A stretch of 64,000 nt of DNA from Hsuehochloa calcarea. Its lineage: Eukaryota > Streptophyta > Magnoliopsida > Poales > Poaceae. The first letter of the stretch is position 1, and each line of letters begins with the position of its first letter. Both the position numbers and the translations under genes were made by a program. The notes below the pieces were generated by a model, which was not told where the DNA came from, did no database searches, and saw nothing but the letters and a program-made list of their open reading frames with translations. Location of the stretch: contig CM070599.1 in assembly GCA_036346395.1 (NCBI GenBank), positions 16,173,232 through 16,237,231 of the forward strand, read 5' to 3'. Shown piece after piece: positions 1 to 13,100 of this stretch.

Positions 1-3000
1 CGTCGTCTTTGGGTAAGTTCCTTGTCAATTCAAAGACCGCCATGTTTTGTTTGATTACGAGCTTCGCATTCGTTTGTTTCTCGGAGTTTTGCTGAAAGGC
101 ACCAGTTGGAAGTTTTGCCTCTTAAAAGTGTTTTGTTGGTTCAATCTCCCGGTTCGGAATTGAGTACGAACCAAGGTTGCCCTAAGGTTAAAGTGACCAT
201 AGAAGGGTAGAATTCCTTGCTAATCTCATCATCATAGACACCAAGTCTCTTGATGTGATTTTGGGAATGGATTGGCTTGCCAATCACCAAGCCCTCTGGA
301 TTGTGGTGGTAGAAGCATCACTTTGGTCATCCGGATGGAACCAAGGTAAAGTTTGAAGCCTCCCGGAGAAACTAGCCGGATCTTTAGTCTGCAGTGCGCT
401 GTTGTGTCTTTGGAGGAAGTGCCGATGGTCGAGAGTTTTCACTGTCTTTCCCGATGACCTACGGAATGCCGCTGCACCAAGACTTGGAGTTTGTCATCAA
501 TCTTGTTCCAGAACTGCACCTATTTTCAAGAGACCCTCTGATTGCTGTCAATGATTTGGTTGAACTAAAGAAGCAAATTGAAGAAATGCAAGAGAAAGGT
601 TTTGTCCGCCAAGTTCTTCACCTTGGGAGCCCAGTGATCTTTGTTGCAAAGAAGGATGGTACCCAACGGATGTGTGTGGATTCTGAGCCCTCAATGAGGT
701 CACCATCAAGAACAAGTACCCTCCGCCTGTGATCGATGATTTGTTTGATCGGTTGAAAGGAGCCGAGTGTTCTCCAAAATAGACTTGAGGTCGGGATACC
801 ACCAGTTGAAGATTCGTCCGAAGATATTCCCAAGACAGACTTTCTCAACCGGTATGGATCAGTATGAGTTCACGGTCATGTCATTTGGATTGACCAATGC
901 CCTTACACTTTATGAATTTGATGAATAAAGTATTCATGGAGTATTTGGATAAGTTCGTCATTGTCTTCATTGACGATATTTTGGTGTATTCAAAGAGTGA
1001 AGAAGAGCATGAAGAGCACCTCCGTTTGGTCATGAATAAGCTTAGAGATCATCAACTCTATGCTAAATTCAGCAAGTGTGAGTTTTGGATGGAAGAAGTT
1101 ACTTTCTTGGGACATGTCATGTCTGCGCAGAAGGAGTATCTGTTAACCCCACAAGGTTAAGGATGTGCTTAATTGGGAGTCACCCAAGTCGATGCCTCAG
1201 TCGAAGTTTTCTTGGAATGGCGGTACTATCGTCGATTCATAGAAGGATTCTCCAAGATAGCAAGACCCTCACTCATTTGTTGAAGAAAGAAAAGAAATTT
1301 GCTTGGACAGCAGTTGTGAGCAAAGTTTTCAAGAGTTGAAGAAGCGTCGACAACGACTCGGTGTTGATTTTGCCCGATGTCCTAAGGATTTTGAGATTTT
1401 ACGTGATGCGTCCCGGCAAGGACTTGGTTGTGTCTGATGCAAGAAAGGAAGATAGTAGCCTATGCTTCCGTCAATTGAGGCCTCATGAAGTGAATTACCC
1501 CACTCATGACTTGGAGTTAGGCTGCAGTAGTGCATGCTTTAAAGATATGGCGTCATTACCTTATTGGTAATCATTGTGAAGTCTATACTGACCATAAGAG
1601 CTTGAAGTACATTTTCACTCGGTGATCTTAATATGAGGCAAAGAAGGTGGTTAGAGTTAATAAAGGATTATGATATTGGAATCCATTACCACCCGAGCAA
1701 AGCTAATGTTGTGGCGTATGCCTTGAGCGAGAAAAGTCTCTTGCAATACCACGACGATCAAGGAAAATCAGCCAGCCCTTCATGAAGAATTCCAGAAGCT
1801 CAAGTTAGAGTTGGTTGAGGAAGGTTATCTAGCTGCCCTAGAAGTTCAACCCACTTTGCGGAATCAGATCAAGGAAGCTCAAGTTGAAGATGCCAATATT
1901 AAGGAAATCAAGAGCAACATGAAGAAAGGTAAAGCCACGAGATTTTGAGTAAGATGAGCAAGGCACCATTTGGTTTGACAAGCGAATTTGTATTCCAGAT
2001 CAGAAAGAGCTTAAGCAGCTGATACTCAAGGAAGCTCATGAAACTTTGTACTCCATTCACCCTGGAAGCACAAAGATGTACCAAGACCTTAAAGAAATTT
2101 ATTGGTGGCCTAGCATGAAGCGTGAGATTGCCGAGTATGTAGCTCAATGTGATGTCTGTCAATGAGTTAAAGCCGAGCATCAAAGACTCTTGGACTCCGC
2201 AACCCTTGAAAGTGCACGAATGGAAATGGGAAGAAATTGGCATGGATTTTATCACCGGTTTGCCAAGGACAAGGTCGCTATGATTCTATCACAGGTAATT
2301 GTGGATCGTCTAACCAAAGTTGCTCACTTTCTCCCGATCAAGACCACTTACTCGTGATAGACTCGCAGAATTGTACATGGCAAAGATAGTGTGCCAAAGA
2401 TGGAGTGCCAAAGAAGATCGTGTCGATCGAGGAACCCGATTCACCTCAAGATTTTGGCGAAGTTGCCGCACGTGTTTTGGGTACTAATCTAAATTTCATC
2501 TGACTTATCATCCCAGACGGATGGTCGACGAGAAAGAGTAAATCAAATCCTAGAAGATATGTTAAGGGCTTGTGCCTTAGCAAATCGACGATTGGGATCA
2601 AATGCTACCTTATGCGAGTTTTCCTATAACAACGATTACAGTCAAGCCTCGGATGTCTCCATTTGAAGCTCTTTTGGAAGAAAATGCGAAACACCGTTGT
2701 ATTGGAATGAAGTAGGCGAAAGGCAAGTGTTTGGGCGGATATTTTGGAAAAAGCCAAGAGCAAGTTCGATCAATCGAGAAAGGTCAAAACAAAGATGAAC
2801 CGAGCGAGAAGAGTTATGCGATAACCGTCGCGAGATCTAGCTTTTGCACTGGAGATCATGTGTACTGAAGGTGTCGCCTCTCAAAGGATCGTCGTTTGAG
2901 TAAGCGGAAAGCTTGCACCAAGGTACATCGGACCTTTCGATCCTAGCAGAAGAGGAGAAGTCGCTTACAGCTTGGACCTTCCACCTCGGTATCGGATGTG

Positions 3001-3240
3001 CATAATGTCTTCCACGTGTCGCAGATTGAAGAAGTGTTTGCGTGTGCAAGAGCGGATGCCGTGGAACCAATTGCCTGCAAGAAGACCTCACCTACAAGGA
3101 GCATCCCACCAAGATCTTGGAAGTAGCGAGCAGTGACAAGAAGCAAGATCATCCGTTTACGCAAGGTCCATGGAGCAACCACACCAAGAAGAAGCCACTT
3201 GGGAACGAGAAGAAGACTCAAGGTGAGTTTCCCCACCTAT
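1..3240 (+). pseudogene. decayed Ty3/gypsy pol (RT, RNase H, integrase, chromodomain)
   Basis: Similarity runs through all three forward frames. RT: the block before the fingers (VELKKQIEEMQEKGF, about 560-600), FVAKKDGTQRMCVD at about 640-680, and the catalytic FIDDILVYS box at about 966-995 inside the open stretch 897-1160. RNase H: about 1380-1745, with RQLRPHEVNYPTHDLEL and TDHKSLKYIF. Integrase: HHCC zinc motif about 2037-2160 (CDVCQ then a stop), first Asp in MDF near 2241, DRGTRFTSRFW near 2425, and the final Glu region near 2554. Chromodomain: about 3100-3235, ending FPHLFS. Frameshifts and in-frame stops separate almost every block, so no polyprotein can be made. Confidence 0.9.
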
Positions 3241-3278
3241 TCTCTAGTCGGCTGAATCTCGGGTCGAGATTCCTTTAA

Positions 3279-3290
3279 GAGGGGTAGGTT
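3279..3290 (+). other. polypurine tract before 3' LTR
   Basis: A run of mostly purines (GAGGGGTAGG) lies directly before the TGTAGCATCC start of the LTR, where plus-strand DNA synthesis is primed in LTR retroelements. It supports reading 3291 as the LTR start. Confidence 0.7.
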
Positions 3291-3944
3291 TGTAGCATCC
3301 GTTTTGAGTTTTGAAAAATTTTAAAAGAAAACCATTTGCTTCTATTTGCCCAAAGCTTAATTTTGAAATTTTAAAATTTAATTGCAGTTTAATGTGAGTA
3401 ATCAAACTTCAATTAAATTAAAGTTGGTTTAATTGAGTTTTCTTGAATTTAAAATCAAAACTTATTATTTTAAGAATTTCCTTGGATTTATTGGATTTTA
3501 GAAATTCATTTTCCTTTTTCCCGAAATTAAAAATTAATTTATTTGCAAAAGAAAAAGGAAATTTAAAGTTAAAAGTATTTTTATTAAGTCTAGAATAATT
3601 CAAGTAATTTATGTGAATTTTTCTAGAATTTTTGGAGTCTATTTGCTATTTTCTAAATTGCCTTTTGATTTATTTGAATTGCTGAAATCAAAAACGCATT
3701 TAAAATGAATTTTGGTGGGTGGGCCGAAACCCTAGCCGCCCACCATCGTTCCGCCTCCGCCCGCTCTGGCCTGCCCTTCGCCCTCGTGCCGATCCCCATC
3801 GTGTGACTCTCGCTCATGCGCGTCGCCCACGGCTGGCCGTTGGATTGAGATCGGGCCGTTTCCTTTCGCCCGCGCTCTCCTTTCTTCTCCGCCGTTGGAT
3901 CGCGATCCGACGCCATCGCGCGCCCGCGCCTCTTCCGCTTCCCA

Positions 3945-4080
3945 CCGTCCGTCGGAATCGGACGGCGCCGCTTCGTCTCCTCGCCGCGCGCCTCTTCTCC
4001 TCCCGCGTCCGTCGGAATCGGACGGCCTTCCGTTCGCCGCGTCTCCTTCGCTCCCCACCGTCCGATCGGAATCGGACGGC
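3945..4080 (+). repeat. three copies of a dyad-symmetric motif in the LTR
   Basis: The core GTCGGAATCGGACGGC or a close variant occurs at 3945-3966, about 4006-4026 and 4058-4080, all upstream of the LTR TATA box. The third copy holds a perfect 7-bp inverted repeat (GTCCGAT / ATCGGAC, 4-nt loop). The spacing (about 60 and 54 bp) and position suggest protein-binding sites or an internal duplication. No binding factor can be named from the sequence. Confidence 0.6.
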
Positions 4081-4259
4081 GTCCGTTCATCGTCTCCGCC
4101 GCGCCGCCGTTTCTCTCTCCCACGTCCGCGCGAATCGCGCCGCCGCGAATCTCGCGCCCGTCCGTCGCGTCGCCGCGCCTCCGTCGCGTCCGCTGGCCGT
4201 GCCGTCTCGTCCCGCCTCCGCCCGCGCGCGCCACGCCGCGCGTCCGTCGCCGCGAGTTC

Positions 4260-4266
4260 TATAAAA
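4260..4266 (+). promoter_or_regulatory. TATA box of the gypsy 3' LTR
   Basis: TATAAAA is followed by a long CT-rich (Y-patch-like) stretch (4280-4320 and 4449-4475), the usual layout of a plant core promoter. It would be the U3/R promoter of the retroelement. Confidence 0.6.
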
Positions 4267-6367
4267 CCCGCCGCGCCTCTTCCTCTCCCTCTCTTCTTTC
4301 TCTCTCTCTCTCGGTCGCTTCGCCCGCCGCTCCTCCCTTCTTCCCGCCTCCGGCCGCCTCCATGCCGCCGTCTCTGGCATTATCGCCGCCGTTCCCGAGC
4401 GTCGCCGCCGTCTTCCCGGCTCGCCCGCCGCCGCCACCGCGCCGCGTCTCTCTCTCTCTCTCTCTCTCTCTCTCGACCGTGGGCCGAGCCCACGTGGCCA
4501 CCCACGTGGCGCCACGTCGGCGCCGCGTCGGCGTTCTGCCGCGTGGGCGCCACGTAGCGCACACGTATGCGCTTGCGCGTGCACGACGTCAAAGTCCGAT
4601 TTTTCAGTTGAAAAATAATTCCGAAAAATCCGAAAACCCTAAATCCATCATTTTATGTGATTTTCAACTTCTTTTGGCTATAACTTTCACATCCGAACTC
4701 CGATTTGGGTGATCCAAATTTCTAAATTCATATAAATTCATCCTCTTTCATTTGGTACTGGTTTTGTAATTTTTGGAGTTCATTTGGTGCTGTTTTATTT
4801 ATTTGTTGCTATTCTCGCACGTGTAGATTCCGGCGTTTCGGAAGATTTCTTCGACCCGACGACCGAAGACCCTCTCCTCGTCAACGAAGGCAAGTCGTGG
4901 GCCTTTGACCATGTTGAACCCATTTTACAAATGTATATTGTATTAGATTATCATGCATGGCTAGTTTTATTAAAAATGGTTTTGGGAGTAGATATTTACC
5001 AAAATGCCATTATGCCTCCTTGATAAATTGAAAATGAAATGTCTCCTTGAATGACATATATCCTTGGACACCTTAGGATGGTTAATACTAGTTGGACATA
5101 GTTGTATTACCAACTTGGGAGCGTATTATTGCTTAGACATGCTTTAGTTACCCGCGGTACTTTCGATCACATGTTCAATGATTATTGAAATTTGACTAAT
5201 GGAACTATGGAACAGTGGTGTGAGGCCACTTTTATTAAAGATGTTGTGCCATGGCGAGGATTGCCATTTGGTCGGGATTGAACAAAAATGATTTATGCTC
5301 GGGCTTGAGGTAGGAAGCTAGAGTGGGTGTGTGATGCACATTGGGTTGTGGTAGACTTGTCTGAGCAGCCAACTTAGGACTTAACTTTGCAAGTCATTGA
5401 TCTGGGTCACCTCGTGCAACCACAAGTCCGGTATGGGACGGACTGCCAACTAATTAGGGAAGTTTTGAGCGGTTCATTGTGGTGGTTTAATGGCGCAAGA
5501 GAGGGCCGTGATGGCGAAACCTTAGCGCGCGAGCCGAGGCAAAATGGAACTTTGTAAAGGCTTTGTGATAGTCACTTAGTCGCACACCCTCGGAAGTGTG
5601 TCGACGGACATTACAAGTGATTTATCTCTTGTGGGTAAAGTCGCACAACCTCTGCGAGTGTTCAAAATCTATTCAATAGCCGTGTCCCGGCTACGGACAT
5701 GCACAGTGATTTCGCGCAAGGGTAGCATTTTCAAAATGTGGTTTGGTTCGATGGAAAGGTTTGGTTGGAATGGTTGGGAAGTGAGCGGATGTTCACTTTT
5801 GATTCAAAAGAACTTGGTTATCTATGTATTATTCTTTTAAAATCACCTTTGCAATCTAATTAATGTATTTATTGTTAAACTTGCTTTCTGCAAATTAACC
5901 ATAAGGCCACCCTTGCTTAAGCTTTGTCATGAATACTATGTGCATACTTTTCTCTCGACTTCTTCGAGTACTTTATGTACTCACGGCTTCATGCCCTTTG
6001 TTGATCGGTCCCATGAGAAGAACCAGGAAATGTTGAGTCCTATGAAGAAGGCTACTTTGAAGACTTTGCGAACTAGGTCGCGTCCTCCACTCGATTGCCT
6101 GTGGGCATGTCAATTGGGCTCCACGTATTTTTGAGATTTCATTGCGGATACTCTGTTGTTGCTAAGCCCTCGTGAGGCGACTTTTGTAAGAACCTTGACC
6201 ATAAGGTGTTTGTTTTAATTAATATTACTTTATGCCGCTTCATTAGTTCGTCGTTGAATGGTTATGAATGCATCATTGTTGCAACTGTGCAAGCTAGCTA
6301 CTGATCATGGGACTAGCTTGGTATGCACAGAGGGTCTCGGGGTTGTGTGAATCCCCGGGGTCCGACA

Positions 6368-6468
6368 ATCCGGCGTAGGAGAGGTCGGGACGGCATGATC
6401 CCGTGCTCACCACCCACACGTAGCACCCGCCCTCGCCGACTTCGACAAGGTCGGAGGCAACCAGATCC
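6368..6468. other. 101-bp spacer between two LTR tails
   Basis: Unique-looking sequence lies between the end of the plus-strand LTR at 6367 and the end of a minus-strand LTR at 6469. Both LTR tails end GGTCCGACA and point at each other. No gene is visible in it. Confidence 0.5.
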
Positions 6469-7185
6469 TGTCGGACCCCCAGGCTTTAAATACCTAAAGC
6501 CCTCATGTGTACTGTACTAGTCCCATGATCAATGTCTAGCACACACATCCATATATATTATACATACAACATGAAACAAATAGAGTAGTAAACTTAAGCG
6601 TTTACATGACAAGTTTATATTACGCGGTCGACCGGCCAATTTCAAATTCGAGTAGCAAAATAAACAGCGGAAGCATAGCAATTAAACCCAAAATGTCCAG
6701 TGTTGTGCCCATCCATAACCTTAGGCAACCGACAAGGACAAGGCCATAGCAAGACCCATCACTGTACCCTCTGGTACCGGCTACAAAGAACGCATCGTCC
6801 GGCATTGACTCATCCTCGTACTCTGATCAGTAATTTTAAGCAAGATTGATTACATTTTGTACTCAACAAGACTCGTAGTGTATCGTAACATAATATAAAT
6901 ACAAGGCTATCAAAGGATAAGGCTCTACACTACAACTTATTTTCAATGTTAAGCAAGTTTAATTTGTTATATCGATATGTAATAATTTGCAACGAAAATT
7001 TTAAAGAGCAATTGACAGATAATGAAAAAACAAATAAGTGACTTAATAATAGTAAAATCACAGTCCTCCTCGGTTGCGACCATCGACTCATCCTCAGCCA
7101 TAGACATGGCACTCATGATAACAACAACAAAACCATCATAATAACATTTTCCAACAAGACCATCTTTGTAAAAGTAGAGACTACA
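6469..7185 (-). repeat. truncated gypsy LTR tail, inverted
   Basis: Read on the minus strand, this segment ends GGGGGTCCGACA at 6469. It matches the tail of the 3291-6367 LTR, sharing GATCATGGGACTAG near its end and the TGTACTC block near 6860. Only the distal ~700 bp remain; at 7186 the sequence passes abruptly into the tail of a different LTR. The head of this copy is absent from the window. Confidence 0.65.
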
Positions 7186-10100
7186 TGTGAGGACCCAGCG
7201 TATTTAACTTGTAATACTTAACCATCCTATTGATCCTAGCATTACAAATCAAATATCCCACCCTCGTTGTATTGTGTACCTTCCAAGAGCGGTACACATA
7301 CACCTCACAAAACAATATCAAAAGTAAAACTATACAACAATATTACAATACCGTAATCTCAAAAGATTACACCATAATCATTATACAACTTCAGTTTTCA
7401 TACATACGTCCGACCGGCCAAATAGCAATAATAAAAGTTAAGTATGCAACGGAATACCAAAAGCCATAAGATGGAACAAAAGAAAGCCGACCAACTACCC
7501 TCACCTACAAGGCAACTTGACAGGAAGCCCACCGAGCAAGTCGCCGTCCTCGAAGACAGTCTCACAATGATTAACCCCTTGGGGGTCAACCTCCTCTGAA
7601 ATTTTCAGCAACCGGGTTGAGTACAAAGTTGTACTTGCAAGACTTACAAGCAAAAGAATATTTAGATGCATTCATGTATCAAAAGAAGGCTACTACACTA
7701 AGCAATTTTCAGCATAAAGCAACATTACATTTGAAGTGCAAGTAACAGATTGAAATGGCAAGTGAGTAAACATTTTTTATACTTTAAATAGTAGCGAGTA
7801 AACAATATTAGACAACATCTAAACAACAACAGGTGGTTGCCCCGCAGCTCACAACATAGCACGAATTACCCTTTCGTACCACCCGAGTCCAAGTTTTAAT
7901 GAAAATGTTGAGTCTAATTCTTGCACGACCTAACCAAGCATGTCTATAACCTAGGATGAGGCTATTTGAATAGATTATACCCTGCAGAGGTGTACCAATG
8001 TACCCACATACCAGACCACCTCTTTTGCCAAGCTATCTATCACACTTCCTTAGGTATGCCGGCAAGCCTAAATCCCACGAGACGTTTCCAATGTAATGTA
8101 TTAACTACGAGTCGCCTGTATGGATGAAAACCCTTACGTTGTGTCGGAGTCACAGTAAAGCCTCGATCAACTACCCCTCATGGATAAATCCTTGGACAAT
8201 TATGATGCCCCTTGGGGTAGGGAACCTAGACATGAACCGCACGCCGACAACACCAGAATATTTTTTTTAACAGTACAACAACCACCATGCGACCCAGAGT
8301 TAACACACGCCAAAGTACTAATGTAATACCCTGAAATTTATTCGGGTGAATAGGAGAGTACTCGGGAGAAAGAATTAAACAGTGATTGCAATTTTCAGTG
8401 GTCACAAGGGTGTTTCCGCGAATTCCCGACAACCTGGGCCTCGGGCCACGGCCCATGTGTCCCAAGAGGGGGCCGGCCAAAGGAGGGATGATCTTCCCCC
8501 AAAAACCCTAAACCCCCTTCCCCCTTCCCCCTTTCCCCCACTTGGAGCCGCCACCCTCCTCCCTGCCTTGCGCCACTTTCTCCTTCCCCCTGCGCCAGAT
8601 TTATTCGTCAGATTTGGGTAAGTTCCGTACATTTTATGATTTATCAACCTCTTATAAAGTTGTAGCCCTTGGTCTTAGATTTCTTTAGGCACCAAGATCA
8701 TCTGATTTGTAGTTACGGTTTAGGAGATATGATAGTTTTACTGCGACTGTCCAGGAGAGCTGACGTGATTTGGCAGATTGTCTTGTCTGGCCAGTTTCGA
8801 TTCTTTAGAGGCCAAATATTGGGTTTTCTTCTCCTAGATTTTTGTTCCTGAGGTCGTTTTCTTTCTTTTGGCATCGAGATCATGAGATTCTGCTTTACGG
8901 TTTAGGAGATATGAATTTTTAACCGCTATTGTTCGTCATGCAATCGAGATTTGGGACCACGATTTGCTCCTCGGTTTTGATCTAGTTAGAGTGAGATTCA
9001 GAACTTGCACCCACCTAGGTTATTGTAGCCCTTTAAATAATATTTCCAAGTTAATAAAGATCACCTCCATTGAATATGTAGAATGAAAGTTAGGTCATTT
9101 TTCCTTGCTACTGTTCTGTAGTCTGGTCAGATGTCTGTCAGGCACTTTCAATTGCAGATTAGCCTTATGTACGTGCATAATTAGGAAATCTTGTCTCCTA
9201 GTGTTTTTAAGGCTTATCTGTTAAGTTTCATTGGGCGCTGGTTTCATGTCGTTTTGAGTCCCAGATAATTAATTATGATTTTTCTTGTGCTGCTGTTCAG
9301 TAGGATGGGTAGATGGCTGAATAGTGTAATGTCAGTTTAACTCCGTTAATTGTGTTGGTTAGTCGGAGGGTTAGTGTAGGTCTCCTGTAGCTAAGTCGTG
9401 CCACGGTATCCTTATTCCAAATATGTACTTGTGTAGACGGCGAGGCATCGCGTGTGGGAACACCTTCGTTGCTTGCTAACGCGTCGCGACGCGAAAGGCA
9501 AGTACATTGAAATTCTTTACATTGATGAATGATGTGTGTTTGTGTTCATGCTAATATTTCTATGATCCATGTTTTCAATCAAAGATGTTAATCAATATTC
9601 ATATTCCATTACATGCAATTCCAATGTGTTAAGATATATTGATTTATGTGGAACGCTCGTTGTTGGTTGTTGTGCCGATGAGTTGATGATCCATGTTCAT
9701 ATTCCATGATGTACATTCCGTTCCTATTTGATAATCCATGAGAAAGAAAGTGATAAAATTCATTGCATATGTTCATTCAATTCATGTGTTGTTCATATGC
9801 ATTCCACAGGAGTGGATTTGTAAAGACCCATCAACTTCAGTATGGGCATGTAAGACCCACCATTCCAATGTGGGCAGTTTCGGACACCCATATGAAACGT
9901 TCTTCATGCGGTAATTTGGTCCCCGGACTTTGTTAAGTACGGGCTTAAGTGAACACCGACAGGTGTCTCACTCGCTATACCGGTATGAGCATGTGTTAGT
10001 TCATTCCTTTCAATGCATCCATTTATTCCATTCATATACATAAGTTTTCAGAGATTAATTCTTAATTTGTAATGTGACTGACTTGTTCATAACCTGGTAT

Positions 10101-13100
10101 GTTGAATTGCTTACTGTACTTGCTGAGTTTCGACTCACCCTTGTTTTTCTGTGTTTATTTAGGTGAACCTTGTTGATGATAATGCTAATGGAAGGGAGTA
10201 GACCAACACGTTCCACATAGTTCATTACATTATATTTTCATTAATGGATTCAACTATGTTAATCTTTGATGAGAGATGAACTGTAATAAGTAATGTTTAG
10301 ATTTCATGTCATGTCGTTCCATGATTAGTTCCTTGATTATTCACCATTGATGAATTGGTTATTTTCATCTCGTTACCATGGTATTGTTGTCTGATTAGAG
10401 GCATATTAAACCTTATTCCGCAATTTGATGGTATGTTGTATCTTTAGGTAGCATCTTGGCTTCCGAATAGCCAGGGTGTTACAACTAAGTCAAGAGAGGT
10501 CCCATATCCCTCTCATGTGATTAGCACGCAAAAGTGCTTGGATCAGTGACACAAGTAATTCGGTCCTTGTTGACTCGGGCACGAGCCATACACCCAATAA
10601 CCACACCAACAACCATTTGCCTGAGTCCAAATCGTTTTGTTTACATTTTTAGTTTTCAAATTAACATACCACATAGTGCTGGACATAGCATGATAAAAGT
10701 ATTTTTGTGATCAAGATTATCGACAAAGTCGATAACCGCCCAATTCTATCGGAATCTAAGCATGACTAAACATCAATTCACATAAACATGTATAGACTCT
10801 ATAACATCCACCGAGCACTAACATCAGCGGGAATAATAACTTAGGGCTAGTGGCAAGGGATAAACATTTGCTACGGCACATGCATCTAATATGAAAAACT
10901 ACCTCTAACAAAAAATACTCATTTAAGTAGAACATGCATACATACAAGTTGCAAACAAGATATTTTATAATGAAAGTAATAGGATCAATATGATCAAAGT
11001 GGGTTGCTCGCTTTGTTGAAGATAATCTGCTTGCTGCTGTTGAGGATCGTAATCGAACTCGTTCGAATGTTCGTAATCTAACGTTCGAATACGAAAAGCC
11101 AATAAGAACACATAACACCAAATATATACAAAATTTCAAATTTATCCAACATGCATAAATTTTTTACAGTAGGTATATTATGAATTATAAATAAAAGTTA
11201 TTTTATTTGGAGTTTGTATGTGAGAGTTATAACAGTTTGAAAATCAGTTTTCTAGGAAAAAACACTCGGTTACTGTTCATCTAAAAAATATGTTTTTTGC
11301 AAAAAAAAAATTGTAGAGTAGTGGTGGAGATAAGGATTATATGGATGGAAAGAGAATAAAAAGTTATAACCAGAATAAATTAATTCTCCTCATTTGGAGT
11401 TCATATGAAATTTCTATGAAGTTTTGAAGTTAAAGTATTTTCAAGTGTAAAAATAATCTTATTCTGAGAGAAATATTAAAAACTAATTTTTCTAGGACTG
11501 TAACAGGTACGAAAATCATACCATAAAAAATTCATTAAAAATGAAAATTACCAAAATTGGTTTCATTGGATTTGGAGTTAAAATGAATTATTTATGTATT
11601 TTTCAAGTTAAATGATTTTTCAGTTCAACAATAAATTATTTTAGAATTTATTAAAGCATTAAATACCTTTCTTACCAGTGCATAGTGCTATTTTCTATTT
11701 AACTTCCAAATTTAATACGGTATAACAGTGCGCATGAACTGTGCCCGAAAACCCTAGGTGGCCGGTCATATGGGTCATATGGACCAAATCAACCCATTCA
11801 TTACATAACCCATGGGCCAACAATTGGTGATGTGGCACCATGGCATGTAGATGTAGCTCGGCTCGTAGAAATAGAAGTAGCTCAGTCTAATTGGGGAATA
11901 TGGAAGTACAGTAGCCGAAAGTCCTATCAGAGAAAACGTGGTTGAAGTAGAGGATGCAGTGCAGAGGGTTGAAGTGGTTGCATCCTCAGGGTTGATGTCC
12001 TCATCACTTGGGGTGGCAGCAGCGACAAAAAAGGTGGTCAGAGGTGGCGCTACGCTGACAAGAAGCAGCAGAGGTTCTCGAGCTCACAGGGGCTTTTGTG
12101 AGGTAGACATCCCTTGGGCTAAAGGCTTGGTACACTGAACTCAGTGAGTCTAGACGATGCTAACGGATCGGGCACAGGGACCTAGGGTCGTTGGAGGCGA
12201 GCCAGTGGTGTTTTTCGTGGTGATGCCATGGACGGCTACGAGAGTATCGGCACAACCTACTCGCCCAAGGCAAACTAAAGGGCACATCATGCTTAGTTGC
12301 TCACCATGATTAGCCGAGGAGTGTTGCTGAAATCGTGGAAGGCATGTACCAGCCAGACGGTGATGAACAAAGGAGGCGGTGGCAAGCTTCAAAGGGACAA
12401 AGCTCAACAGTGGATTGGGGCTGAAATGGAGCACGGGAAAGTGTTTAGGGGGGCATGAGCATGAGGTAGATGACCTTGATGAGGTCGGGGACTCACCAGG
12501 GAGGAGAGTACGTCAATGGAAGTGGCAGCGGCGGAGAGGTTGATGGTTATGACGCGTTTCGGTGTTCAAGGTGCTACAAGAAGGTGTGCAATAGCTCAAA
12601 GACATGCTAAAGATGGTGAAGACATAAGGAATCGCCCGGGGACTCACCGGTTTATGAGAAACAGTGAAGAATGACAGCCACAGTCGGATTTGGGGAATAT
12701 GGTGAGGGGCCTAATTCACCACGAGATGGACAATGTTAAGCTCAGGGTAGCATGATCAGAGAGTGGAACACGTTGTGACGCACTCGTGATGATCTCTAAC
12801 TCAGTTAAGAGGTAGGAACGCGGTAACTGTGATATGGGTGCGTGTCGGAGACGAAGATGAAGGCAGTGCGGTTGCGGTACGCAGCTCCCGGGGCTACATT
12901 GAGCAAAGAAGAAGGATGAGTTAAGCTCAAGGAGTATAATGATGTGCACATCGTGAGAGGAGAGGCTCACTACAGCGGCAATGGTGTGGAGGCGTGCTCA
13001 CCAGCGTCGAGAATGACGCTCACGTTCCTACTAAATTAAGGAGTGATAAACTTGGATTTACACATAAACAGGGGAAAGCTGACGAAGATGATGATGCAGT

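Larger units (their letters stand above)
1..6367 (+). mobile_element. 3' part of a Ty3/gypsy chromovirus-type LTR retrotransposon
   Basis: A decayed pol (1-3240) is followed by a purine tract (about 3279-3288) and a long LTR (3291-6367), the normal 3' half of a Ty3/gypsy element. The 5' LTR, gag and protease would lie left of the window. The order RT, RNase H, integrase, chromodomain and the LTR of about 3 kb fit the Tekay/Del/RIRE3 group of plant chromoviruses; that group assignment is inference. No target-site duplication can be tested because the left end is missing. The copy is dead: pol is broken by many frameshifts and stops. Confidence 0.88.
3291..6367 (+). repeat. 3' LTR of the gypsy element (about 3.1 kb)
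   Basis: It begins TGTAGCATCC and ends GGGGTCCGACA, giving TG...CA ends. The internal order is shared with the other large LTRs here: an AT-rich head (3291-3720), a pyrimidine- and GC-rich block with TATA box (3720-4590), an AT-rich stretch, an exon-like cassette (4827-4890), and a low-complexity tail. The right end is set by homology to the inverted LTR tail that starts at 6469 and ends in the same bases. Confidence 0.8.

Noticed and set aside
3653..4592. Overlapping long ORFs on both strands (up to 220 codons) in GC-rich DNA
   Set aside because: They are Arg/Ser/Pro/Ala-biased, open in most frames at once, and lie in the promoter/leader block of an LTR. No domain is recognised.
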